Positions 1-6,618 of a stretch of DNA of 13,302 bases are shown piece by piece. The DNA lies in assembly GCA_900313765.1 (NCBI GenBank), contig OMSN01000041.1, positions 1 through 13,302 of the forward strand, read 5' to 3'. The number at the start of each line of letters is the position of its first letter. The first letter of the stretch is position 1. The notes under the pieces were generated by a model. That model was given only the letters and a program-made list of their open reading frames with translations, was not told the origin of the DNA and did not search any database. The position numbers and the translations under genes were made by a program. The stretch comes from an uncultured Eubacteriales bacterium. Lineage in GTDB: Bacteria; Bacillota; Clostridia; Lachnospirales; Lachnospiraceae.

Positions 1-603
1 GTACAGACTTTGGCTTCGGCGGCACAGTCATTGCCGGAGAATGGTGATGCTGCGGGTTCAACCTTCCATATTCTTCAGCTTAAGATGAAGAAGGCAAAAA
101 AGACCTCTGTCAAGATTGCCTGGAAGCCGGTGAACGGGGCGGCAGGGTATGTGATCTATGGTGCACCATGTGGATCCCGATACACCGAGCTGACCGACAT
201 AAAAGCGACCTCATTTACACAGGTGAAGCTGAACAAAGGGAAATACTACAAATACTTTGTTGCAGCTTATGACAGATACGGCAATATTCTGGCGACCTCG
301 AAGTCTGTCCACATCGCAACGAGCGGTGGCAAGAATGGAAACACGAAGTCTGTCAAACTGAACAAGAAGAAAGTCGCTCTTACAGAAGGAAAGACATTCA
401 AACTGAAGGCGACATTGAACAATGGCAGTGCAAAAGTAAGTAAACACCGCAAAGTTGCGTATGAGAGTGATAATCCTGCAGTTGCAACCGTGTCGAAGAG
501 CGGTAAGATCAAGGCGGCAAGTGTAGGAACCTGTCATGTATATGCATATGCGCAGGATGGTGTGACTGCGAAATGCACAGTGAAGGTAAGCAAGAAGAAG
601 TAA
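1..603 (+). CDS. C-terminal part of a surface protein with fibronectin-like and bacterial Ig-like domains (5' end outside window)
   Basis: The frame is open from base 1, so the true start lies upstream; the first in-window TTG at 10 is not preceded by a ribosome binding site and is not a credible start. About 200 residues are visible. Roughly the first half is a fibronectin type III-like beta-sandwich (the pattern IAWKPVNGAAGYVIYG, then YYKYFVAAYD). The second half is a bacterial Ig-like (Big_2-type) domain: KSVKLNKKKVALTEGKTFKL, then YESDNPAVATVSKSGKIKA and a closing CTVKVSKKK. Such domain pairs are common at the C-terminal ends of secreted, wall-associated or carbohydrate-binding proteins of clostridia, where they act as spacers or adhesion modules. 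The protein is very rich in lysine. No LPXTG motif or membrane anchor is present at the C-terminus, so it ends in the Ig-like fold. The catalytic or binding part, if any, is upstream and unseen. A hairpin terminator directly follows, so it is not part of the next operon. Confidence 0.8.
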   Translation, partial: VQTLASAAQSLPENGDAAGSTFHILQLKMKKAKKTSVKIAWKPVNGAAGYVIYGAPCGSRYTELTDIKATSFTQVKLNKGKYYKYFVAAYDRYGNILATSKSVHIATSGGKNGNTKSVKLNKKKVALTEGKTFKLKATLNNGSAKVSKHRKVAYESDNPAVATVSKSGKIKAASVGTCHVYAYAQDGVTAKCTVKVSKKK

Positions 604-611
604 TATACGGT

Positions 612-643
612 CCGCATCCGGCTGACCTGCCGGATGCGGTTTA
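612..643 (+). terminator. Rho-independent terminator after the surface-protein gene
   Basis: A perfect 11-bp stem (CCGCATCCGGC at 612-622 paired with GCCGGATGCGG at 629-639) with a 6-base loop starts 8 bases after the stop codon. The T-run after it is short (TTTAT), so termination may be incomplete, but stem strength and position fit a terminator that separates the upstream gene from the acyl-ligase operon. Confidence 0.72.
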
Positions 644-682
644 TCGATATAAGAAGTTTTCTGCCATATTCTTCTAAAACGA

Positions 683-712
683 TTGCGTTTCCCGCTTGTT
701 ATGGATTATTAT
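683..712 (+). promoter_or_regulatory. Possible SigA-type promoter of the acyl-ligase/partner-switching operon
   Basis: TTGCGT at 683-688 and TATTAT at 707-712 are separated by 18 bases, resembling a vegetative -35/-10 pair about 100 bases before the ligase start codon. The -10 lies inside an inverted repeat (ATTATT at 705-710, AATAAT at 719-724), and a second dyad AAGAC-aa-GTCTT lies at 746-757. The match is by eye only. I saw no convincing SigB-like GTTT...GGGTAT pair here. Confidence 0.35.
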
Positions 713-800
713 AGAAGCAATAATGCAGCCTGAAACTGCCCGAATAAGACAAGTCTTCGGATAGAAAACCAAAATGATTGGAGTATTCAGGAAACTGAAA

Positions 801-806
801 AGGAGG
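801..806 (+). promoter_or_regulatory. Strong ribosome binding site for the acyl-ligase gene
   Basis: AGGAGG ends 5 bases before the ATG at 812. This is a near-perfect Shine-Dalgarno sequence and fixes the start of the ligase gene. Confidence 0.85.
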
Positions 807-811
807 ATAAT

Positions 812-2818
812 ATGCAAATTGAACCGAAACTTTTTTCACAGACCCTTATACAGGGAGCAATGAAATATCCCGATAAACCCGCCCTCACATGCCGTGGCAA
901 TACAGTCACCTATGGACAGCTGAAACTGGCAGCGGACAACTGCAGTCTGAAACTGCTCAAGTGCGGCTTTAAGAAAGGGGACAAGGCAGTCCTGTGGGGA
1001 TTCAACGGAATTGAATGGATGGTTGCCTTTTTTGGTATCACCCAGATCGGAGGTGTCGCCTCCCTGATGAACTATGGCCTGAAGAGCCCGGATGTCAGTG
1101 CGCTCTCAAAGATGGTGCATGCATCCTGGGGCGTCATCGGAGGTAATACGATCAGTATCGTGGATCCGAATGCTGCCGCAAAGACGCTCATGGAAGGCGG
1201 TGTACCGGCAGATCATATCTTCCCGGCAACAGCCTTTGTCGGCATGGATGCGTTTGCACCGATTCCGGAAGAGGGAAGAAAAGCACTTACAGATGCGTAT
1301 GCTGCGGTAGATCCGAAAGACTCTCAGGTTATTATCTATACGACCGGAACGACCTCTATTCCGAAGGCTGTTCTCCAGTCTTCCTACTCGGTCCTGAGCA
1401 ACTGTGAAGGTGCCATGACCATGCTGGAAAAGAATATAGGTCCCACGCTGTGCCTTGCGCTTCCGACATTCCACAGCTATGGACTCATGGTCGTGAATGC
1501 GTATCTGGGCTTGGGACGCCATATCATCCTGACGCCTCTTCTGAAGCCGGATACACTGCTTACGTTGATCTATGATAATAAAGTTACGGATATGTGTTCG
1601 GTCGGAGCTATCTATGGCATGTTGACATCGATGCCGGAGTTCGAGCAGAAGCTCTCCGGACAGCTGCAGCTGTGCATTGTTGGCGGCGGATTTACGACAC
1701 CGGTAGAGATGATGCGCTTTGAGAAACTCCTGGGCGGCGGCAAACTGCTGTGCGGCTACGGACAGACGGAGTGCTCTCCGGTTATCACGGTTGAGACACC
1801 CGATGATCCGCTGGAGAAGAGGGCGGTCTCTGTCGGACGCAGCCTCCCGAACCATGAGGTACGCATCTGGAATGCCGATACCGGATTCGCGCCGCAGGGT
1901 GAAGTCGGTGAGATCGTTGTCAAGGGTCCCAGTCTTATGAACGGATACTACGGCCTTCCGCAGGATAAGCAGGCGATCGATCAGGATGGATGGCTGCATA
2001 CCGGTGATCTGGGCCGCTTTGATGAGGACGGCATGCTGCAGTTCTCGGGACGTATCAAGGATATCATCATCCGCAGTGGAGAAAACATTTCCCCGGTGGA
2101 GATCGAAAGAGTCCTTCTGGAGCAGCCGGAGGTGCGAGAAGCCAAGGTGCTCGGCGCTGCACACCCGATCTGGGGTGAGAGCGTGGAGTGCTGCCTGGTT
2201 CTTCGCAGCGGCTCACTGGACGAGGAGAGTTTCCGGGCAAGACTGAAACAGAAACTTGCATCGTTTAAGGTTCCGTCTCATTTCTTCCTCTATGACGCAT
2301 TCCCGCTCAATGAGAACGGAAAACTCAATCAGAGAGCCCTGCATGCGGATATGGTTCGTAAACTGTATGAGGCGAACCTGACGGCGGCGGTGAACGAGGG
2401 GTTAAGGATCCTTGATCTGAGGCTGAAAAACCGCAACTACACCATCGTGCCTTCCTGTTCCATGATCCAGCAGCTGGCAGACCAGATCGGATTCGATGAA
2501 GAGAAGGCCGGACAGATCCGCCTGAGCGTCGAGGAGATGCTGACAGACCGTATCAACAATGCCTTCGAAGAGAATGGCGAGATCCGTATGGAAGTTCTGC
2601 TCATGCCACAGTGGATGCGCTTGAGATTCACGGACACTGGAAGAAAGTATTCGCTCGAGGCAGAGGACGCTTCGATCAGTGCACGTATCATCCTCGCGAA
2701 TGTGGACGCCTATGCTTCCGGTGAAAATGAGAAGGGCGAGACGCAGTACAGCCTGGACTATCAGTATAACGATGATTTCAACGTTAAAGACTATCTGATG
2801 CGATATAAGGAGAAATGA
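812..2818 (+). CDS. Acyl-CoA/acyl-acid ligase (AMP-binding enzyme) fused to a C-terminal degenerate RsbW-like GHKL domain
   Basis: A 668-residue class I adenylate-forming enzyme, predicted to activate a carboxylic acid with ATP to an acyl-adenylate and pass it to CoA or a carrier thiol. Motifs appear in family order: the phosphate loop YTTGTTSIPKAV (176-187), GYGQTECSP (315-323), HTGDLGRFDEDG with Asp399, the hinge GRIKDIIIRSGENISPVEIE (413-432), and the catalytic lysine Lys504 in NENGKLNQ. The phosphate loop departs from the usual TSGTTGxPKG (Ser and Ala at two glycine positions). A normal enzyme ends near residue 515. Here about 145 more residues resemble an RsbW/HATPase_c_2 fold: LSVEEMLTDRINNAF (571-585) matches the N-box, but with Asp579 for the usual Asn; FTDTG (606-610) resembles the G1 box; the glycine-rich G2 box is replaced by ISARIILANVD. 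This domain is therefore probably not an active kinase and may bind the STAS protein encoded downstream. The substrate is unknown. The stop codon overlaps the next start, suggesting translational coupling. Confidence 0.88.
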   Translation: MQIEPKLFSQTLIQGAMKYPDKPALTCRGNTVTYGQLKLAADNCSLKLLKCGFKKGDKAVLWGFNGIEWMVAFFGITQIGGVASLMNYGLKSPDVSALSKMVHASWGVIGGNTISIVDPNAAAKTLMEGGVPADHIFPATAFVGMDAFAPIPEEGRKALTDAYAAVDPKDSQVIIYTTGTTSIPKAVLQSSYSVLSNCEGAMTMLEKNIGPTLCLALPTFHSYGLMVVNAYLGLGRHIILTPLLKPDTLLTLIYDNKVTDMCSVGAIYGMLTSMPEFEQKLSGQLQLCIVGGGFTTPVEMMRFEKLLGGGKLLCGYGQTECSPVITVETPDDPLEKRAVSVGRSLPNHEVRIWNADTGFAPQGEVGEIVVKGPSLMNGYYGLPQDKQAIDQDGWLHTGDLGRFDEDGMLQFSGRIKDIIIRSGENISPVEIERVLLEQPEVREAKVLGAAHPIWGESVECCLVLRSGSLDEESFRARLKQKLASFKVPSHFFLYDAFPLNENGKLNQRALHADMVRKLYEANLTAAVNEGLRILDLRLKNRNYTIVPSCSMIQQLADQIGFDEEKAGQIRLSVEEMLTDRINNAFEENGEIRMEVLLMPQWMRLRFTDTGRKYSLEAEDASISARIILANVDAYASGENEKGETQYSLDYQYNDDFNVKDYLMRYKEK

Positions 2819-3042
2819 TGAATTCACGATATTTCTCAGATGAAAAGGTAAATACAGGGCGTCAGCCGGAACTGGATCTTCTGAAGGCGCTCTGTGTAGT
2901 CGGTATGATCTTTGTCCATGTCTTTCTTGACCTGGGCGATCATGTCATGCCGGGTGTTGTAGATGACTATCTGACAGAGTTTTTCGGAGCTGCGACATTT
3001 ATGATCTGCATGGGTATCGGGATGCGCTATATGCACAGATGA
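2818..3042 (+). CDS. N-terminal fragment of a DUF1624/HGSNAT-type membrane acyltransferase (split gene)
   Basis: About 74 residues. The start at 2818 is preferred over 2815 because AAGGAG (2807-2812) is better spaced from it; the A of this ATG is the last base of the ligase stop, indicating tight coupling. A short polar N-terminus leads to QPELDLLKALCVVGMIFVHV, then a second hydrophobic stretch FFGAATFMICMGIGM. The pattern of a basic/polar 'R..ELDLLKAL' segment running into a first membrane helix with a His (His34) is typical of the first two helices of heparan-alpha-glucosaminide N-acetyltransferase-like (DUF1624) and acyltransferase_3 proteins. The frame stops at TGA 3040-3042 after MGIGMRYMHR, and the rest of the fold continues in another frame from 3039. 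Alone the fragment would lack most of the transmembrane core. It is either a broken gene, a sequencing or assembly artefact, or half of a two-polypeptide enzyme. Confidence 0.55.
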   Translation: MNSRYFSDEKVNTGRQPELDLLKALCVVGMIFVHVFLDLGDHVMPGVVDDYLTEFFGAATFMICMGIGMRYMHR

Positions 3043-3959
3043 GGAACTCTATTCCGAATCTGATTGCCTGGTGGATCACGGGAAAGCAGTTTTTCATTGC
3101 AAACAGTCTGCTGGTTCTGCAGTCGGATATTCTCACATTTGCGGGTCTTGCCTTCCTGCTGATGGCACTCCTGAAAATACTGCGGCTTAAGCCTGCTGCA
3201 ATCTTTGGAGTTGGTGTGCTCCTGAGCCTGGTGGCGCTGATCCTGTGGAACACGACTTCGTCTCCGAAGAATTATCTGGTAGCCCAGTTTGTGGGATTCT
3301 TCATCATTACGAAGGCAGAGGCTTATTTTCCGCTGCTGTGCTACTTCATCTTCGCAGCATTCGGATACTTTGTCGGGAGCTATTACCCGCGGATCCTGAA
3401 TAAGGAAGCACTTGCGAACCGGACCATGCTGATCTGTTTCCCGCTGGCTGCCCTCTATTATATTCCGCGATTTATCTTTGAGTTCCCGTTTATGCCGGAA
3501 CTGGGATCCGATATGCAGTACAACATGAAACCCACTCCGGACGCGATCGCGACATGTCTCTTCACGCTCGGCTTCCTGGCTCTGCTTGCCAGGTTCGTAC
3601 AGGCGATCGGCGGCAAACTGCCTGGGATCGTTACTCATTTTTCAAAGTATATCAACAATTATTACTGCCTGAGCTATATGTTCATTCTGCCGGTACAGAC
3701 GATCCTGATCGCCACTACAGGCGCTCTGTTCCCGGGGAAGGTAATCCCGATCCTGTATGGGTTCTTTGTGACAGCGGCCTGCTACGTACTGATCGAACTG
3801 AATGAAAGATACTGGCATATTCATTTTGCGACTCTGAAGGGAACGAAAGCACTGATATTCATCGCAGCAGTCTGGATCGCAACGATTGCGATCGTGGTAT
3901 ATGCATATCCGAGGATCGAGGTCTTTGCGAATATCTGGAATGACTATCTGCTGCCGTAA
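3039..3959 (+). CDS. C-terminal part of the split DUF1624/HGSNAT-type membrane acyltransferase
   Basis: 306 residues with about eight hydrophobic helices (for example DILTFAGLAFLLMALLKI, VLLSLVALILW, FPLLCYFIFAAFGYFVG, YCLSYMFILPVQTILIA and a final IAAVWIATIAIVVYAY). It continues the fold begun by the preceding fragment: the family normally reads from 'GMRY..R' through a basic loop and one more helix into '...SDILTFAGLAF'. The ATG at 3039 overlaps the fragment's stop (ATGA) and has no clear ribosome binding site, so it would depend on re-initiation. Members of this family take acyl groups from acyl-CoA on the cytosolic side and transfer them to sugars or glycans across the membrane, which fits the acyl-activating enzyme just upstream. 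About 20-30 residues expected between the two parts seem to be missing, which argues for a deletion with frameshift rather than a single-base error. The family call rests on pattern recognition; an acyltransferase_3 relative is the alternative. Confidence 0.6.
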   Translation: MRNSIPNLIAWWITGKQFFIANSLLVLQSDILTFAGLAFLLMALLKILRLKPAAIFGVGVLLSLVALILWNTTSSPKNYLVAQFVGFFIITKAEAYFPLLCYFIFAAFGYFVGSYYPRILNKEALANRTMLICFPLAALYYIPRFIFEFPFMPELGSDMQYNMKPTPDAIATCLFTLGFLALLARFVQAIGGKLPGIVTHFSKYINNYYCLSYMFILPVQTILIATTGALFPGKVIPILYGFFVTAACYVLIELNERYWHIHFATLKGTKALIFIAAVWIATIAIVVYAYPRIEVFANIWNDYLLP

Positions 3960-3973
3960 AGATTTATACTTAC

Positions 3974-3980
3974 AGGAGGA
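3974..3980 (+). promoter_or_regulatory. Ribosome binding site for the STAS gene
   Basis: AGGAGGA ends 7 bases before ATG 3988. The strong site supports 3988 rather than the second ATG at 3994. Confidence 0.8.
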
Positions 3981-3987
3981 TTAAACC

Positions 3988-4287
3988 ATGACAATGAACA
4001 ACCAACTGGATGGAACCAGCCTGACAATCGCCATCGAGGGACGGATCGACACACAGACCGCACCGCAGCTGGAAGAGAATATCAAGAACTCCATTGATGG
4101 AGTGACCAGCCTGGTCCTTGATTTCACACAGGTTGGATATATCTCATCCGCAGGACTTCGTGCGGTTCTGGCGGCTCAGAACTGGATGGACGCTAAAGGA
4201 GGGTCCATGGTGATCCGCGGCGCGGCCAAGAACATTGTAGGCGTATTTAAAGTAACGGGATTTGACACTTTCCTCACACTGGAATGA
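3988..4287 (+). CDS. STAS-domain anti-sigma factor antagonist (RsbV/SpoIIAA-like)
   Basis: A 99-residue single STAS domain, the usual length for anti-anti-sigma factors. Visible signatures are the opening IAIEGRIDTQTAPQLEE (14-30), the central strand LVLDFTQVGYISSAGLRAVL (42-61) and the ending KVTGFDTFLTLE. Serines 53/54 in ISSAGLR sit at the loop and helix start where the regulatory phosphorylation site lies in RsbV/SpoIIAA. In known partner switches this residue is phosphorylated by an RsbW-type kinase and dephosphorylated by a PP2C (RsbU/SpoIIE) phosphatase. Both kinds of domain are encoded beside it: the phosphatase 4 bases downstream carries PP2C plus GHKL domains, and the acyl-ligase carries a GHKL-like tail. 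It lies in the cytoplasm and lacks any extra domain. No sigma factor is nearby, so its target may be an enzyme or membrane protein rather than a sigma factor. Confidence 0.93.
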   Translation: MTMNNQLDGTSLTIAIEGRIDTQTAPQLEENIKNSIDGVTSLVLDFTQVGYISSAGLRAVLAAQNWMDAKGGSMVIRGAAKNIVGVFKVTGFDTFLTLE

Positions 4288-4291
4288 TTGG

Positions 4292-6571
4292 ATGAGAACA
4301 AAAAAGCACTTAAGGAATGGATTTGGTCTGTTTCGTAATTTCGGCTGGAAGAAAAACCTGCTCGCTGTAGTAGTCAGCTTTTTTATCGTGCTGGCACTGG
4401 AATACTTCGTCCATACATTTGCCGATAACCAGATGCTGCGCCGGTTTGATCCGGGTATTGCGACAGTCCCACTGATCGGATTTCTTCTTGGAATCTGGGG
4501 TGTGATCGGAGTGCTGCTCGAGTCGATGGTTACATCTCTCCAGTTTTTCCTCAGTTTGGGGAAGTATGGACACAGTATCCACTGGCTCTATTTCGTCGGC
4601 ACATTTGTGTCGGTGTTTCTTCACTGCGCGCTGCCATCCATGCTCTGGTACGCATTCCCGGGCAAAGGGGAAGAAAGAGCCAGTTATCCCAGACTGGATA
4701 CTTCGGGGCATGTCGTCAAATACTATCTGATCATGGTGGTAAACTGTGCTATTTTTGTGCTGTTGAACAATATCTGGATTGTGGATTCATCCTTTCAGAT
4801 CGAATGGCTGGAAACCCTGGCCATGTTTACACAGTATCTGAATGTGACATTGATCATAGGGATGCCGCTGGTGATTGTGGTGTCCGTAATGCGGAACCGG
4901 ACCTTCACAATCAATGAGAGAATGGTGCTTACATTCCTTGCAGTATGTGTGATTGCATCTCTGCTTTGTGCCGGTATCCTGTACCGGACGATATGGCATC
5001 TGGAACCGGAAGTGATCCAGGAGTATAACTATCTCATGAGGCCGGAGGTTATGGATTGGGCAGAGGAGGATCTGGCCATAGTCAACCGGTACAATGATTT
5101 CTGGAACTGGTACTATATCGTGCTGGCGATCATGCTCAACGTTCTCCTGATTATTGAGATGATGCTTATGCGGCTGATCGAGAGCAAGGTGACGATGCCG
5201 ATCGTGCATCTGTCGGATGTGCTGGAAGAGTATAAAGCGCATGAGGAAGGTGACCTTGATCCGGAAACTGTTACAAAGAGATGCAAGCCTTACCGGTATG
5301 GGTACGGCGAAGTCAGCAGTCTGACACGCACCTGCGTGGAACTGGTCAATGAGATTGACAGTTATACGGAGAATCTGCGTGAGGTGACAGCGGAGAAGCA
5401 GAGGATCGGAACAGAGCTGGATGTTGCGTCAAAGATCCAGAGAGATATGCTTCCCCGTATCTTTCCGCCGTTTCCGGGGCGGCATGAGATGGACTTGTTT
5501 GCCAGCATGACACCTGCCAAGGAAGTCGGCGGCGACTTCTATGATTTTTATTTCATCGATCATGACCATCTGGTACTGACCATTGCAGACGTTTCAGGCA
5601 AAGGAGTCCCGGCTTCGCTGTTCATGGTGATCTCCAAGACTCTTCTGAAAAATTATGCGCAGGGGGGAGGTTCTCCGAAGGAGATCCTGACCTATGTGAA
5701 TCATCAGCTGTGCCAGAACAATGATTCTTTCATGTTCTGCACGGTCTGGCTGGGAATTCTGAATCTTAGGACAGGAAAACTGAAGGTGTCCAATGCCGGT
5801 CATGAATACCCGGCGATCCGGAGAAAGGATGGGAGCTTTGAACTGCTGGAAGATCAGCACAATGCTCCGCTTGGGGTCAGGGACGGCCTTCGGTACCGGC
5901 AGTATGAACTCACGCTGCAGCCGGGAGACTGTCTGTTTGAGTATACGGATGGCGTAACGGAAGCAACAGACTCTTCGTATGAGCTGTTTGGCGAAGAGCG
6001 GATGATACAGGTGCTGAATGAGAATCCTGCTGCGTCGCCGGAGAATCTCATTGAACGGATTCATGGATCCATCCAGACCTTTGTCGGAGAAGCACCGCAG
6101 TTTGATGATATCACCATGCTGTGCCTGGAATATCTTGGAACTGGAAATGATGAAGGTGAACAGGAAACCAGGCTTATAGTCCCGGCGAGGACAGACAGTC
6201 TCGATACGGTGATGGAGTTTGTGCAGAAGCAGCTGGAGGGTGCCGGCTGCCAGGAGGAGAATCTGTTCAACTTCTCCCTTGCGGCGGAGGAGATCTTTGT
6301 AAACATAGCGGAATATGCGTATGAAGGATCAGAAGGAGATGCAGAGATTACATTTACTTTTGATCAGGATGACCGTATTGCAGAGTTTATATTCACAGAC
6401 AGTGGTATGCCGTTTGATCCGACCTGCCGTCCGGCCCCGGATACGACACTGCAGCCGGGAGAGAGACAGATCGGAGGACTTGGCATTCATATTGTGAAGA
6501 AGACAATGGATCAGGTGCTCTACCGCTATGAAGGCGGTCAGAATCATCTGACGATCCGCAAGCAGATCTGA
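4292..6571 (+). CDS. SpoIIE-type membrane serine phosphatase (PP2C) with a C-terminal RsbW-like kinase domain
   Basis: 759 residues from ATG 4292, which lies 4 bases after the STAS stop. A TTG at 4262 would extend it by 10 residues inside the STAS gene and has no ribosome binding site. The N-terminal half has about seven hydrophobic segments (roughly 22-42, 58-78, 99-119, 143-163, 181-200, 212-232, 273-295), with a probable extracytoplasmic loop at 233-272. A HAMP/coiled-coil-like linker follows (296-375, TMPIVHLSDVLEEY). The PP2C domain covers about 376-615 and has the metal-binding acids in GGDFYD (413-418), ADVSGKG (432-438), YTDGVTEA (551-558) and FDDIT (604-608). A complete HATPase_c_2/RsbW domain follows (about 625-759): N-box AAEEIFVNIAEYAY with Asn671, G1 DSGMPFDP (703-710), G2 GGLGIHI (728-734). 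One protein thus appears able both to dephosphorylate and to phosphorylate the STAS protein, in response to a membrane signal. SypE-like response regulators also combine opposing kinase and phosphatase activities, but without this membrane part. Confidence 0.92.
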   Translation: MRTKKHLRNGFGLFRNFGWKKNLLAVVVSFFIVLALEYFVHTFADNQMLRRFDPGIATVPLIGFLLGIWGVIGVLLESMVTSLQFFLSLGKYGHSIHWLYFVGTFVSVFLHCALPSMLWYAFPGKGEERASYPRLDTSGHVVKYYLIMVVNCAIFVLLNNIWIVDSSFQIEWLETLAMFTQYLNVTLIIGMPLVIVVSVMRNRTFTINERMVLTFLAVCVIASLLCAGILYRTIWHLEPEVIQEYNYLMRPEVMDWAEEDLAIVNRYNDFWNWYYIVLAIMLNVLLIIEMMLMRLIESKVTMPIVHLSDVLEEYKAHEEGDLDPETVTKRCKPYRYGYGEVSSLTRTCVELVNEIDSYTENLREVTAEKQRIGTELDVASKIQRDMLPRIFPPFPGRHEMDLFASMTPAKEVGGDFYDFYFIDHDHLVLTIADVSGKGVPASLFMVISKTLLKNYAQGGGSPKEILTYVNHQLCQNNDSFMFCTVWLGILNLRTGKLKVSNAGHEYPAIRRKDGSFELLEDQHNAPLGVRDGLRYRQYELTLQPGDCLFEYTDGVTEATDSSYELFGEERMIQVLNENPAASPENLIERIHGSIQTFVGEAPQFDDITMLCLEYLGTGNDEGEQETRLIVPARTDSLDTVMEFVQKQLEGAGCQEENLFNFSLAAEEIFVNIAEYAYEGSEGDAEITFTFDQDDRIAEFIFTDSGMPFDPTCRPAPDTTLQPGERQIGGLGIHIVKKTMDQVLYRYEGGQNHLTIRKQI

Positions 6572-6618
6572 AGACAGGATACGATTGTAACAGGAGCAGT
6601 CAGAAGCGGAGAGAAGCG

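Noticed and set aside
604..811. SigB-type promoter expected upstream of a partner-switching operon
   Set aside because: No GTTT-N12-15-GGGTAT pair with acceptable spacing is visible; the only candidate (GTTTCC...GGATTA) is too closely spaced.
1106..2164. Long open frame of 352 codons on the minus strand
   Set aside because: It lies wholly antisense to the acyl-ligase gene, whose motifs are unmistakable; the antisense protein has no recognisable domain and is an Arg/His-rich shadow.
4262..4291. TTG at 4262 as the start of the SpoIIE-type phosphatase
   Set aside because: It lies inside the STAS coding sequence without a ribosome binding site; ATG 4292 just after the STAS stop gives a normal basic N-terminus before the first membrane helix.
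3988..6571. A sigma factor or standalone RsbW gene hidden in the partner-switching cluster
   Set aside because: No frame in this stretch encodes sigma-70 region 2/4 motifs, and the gaps between genes are only a few to 28 bases.
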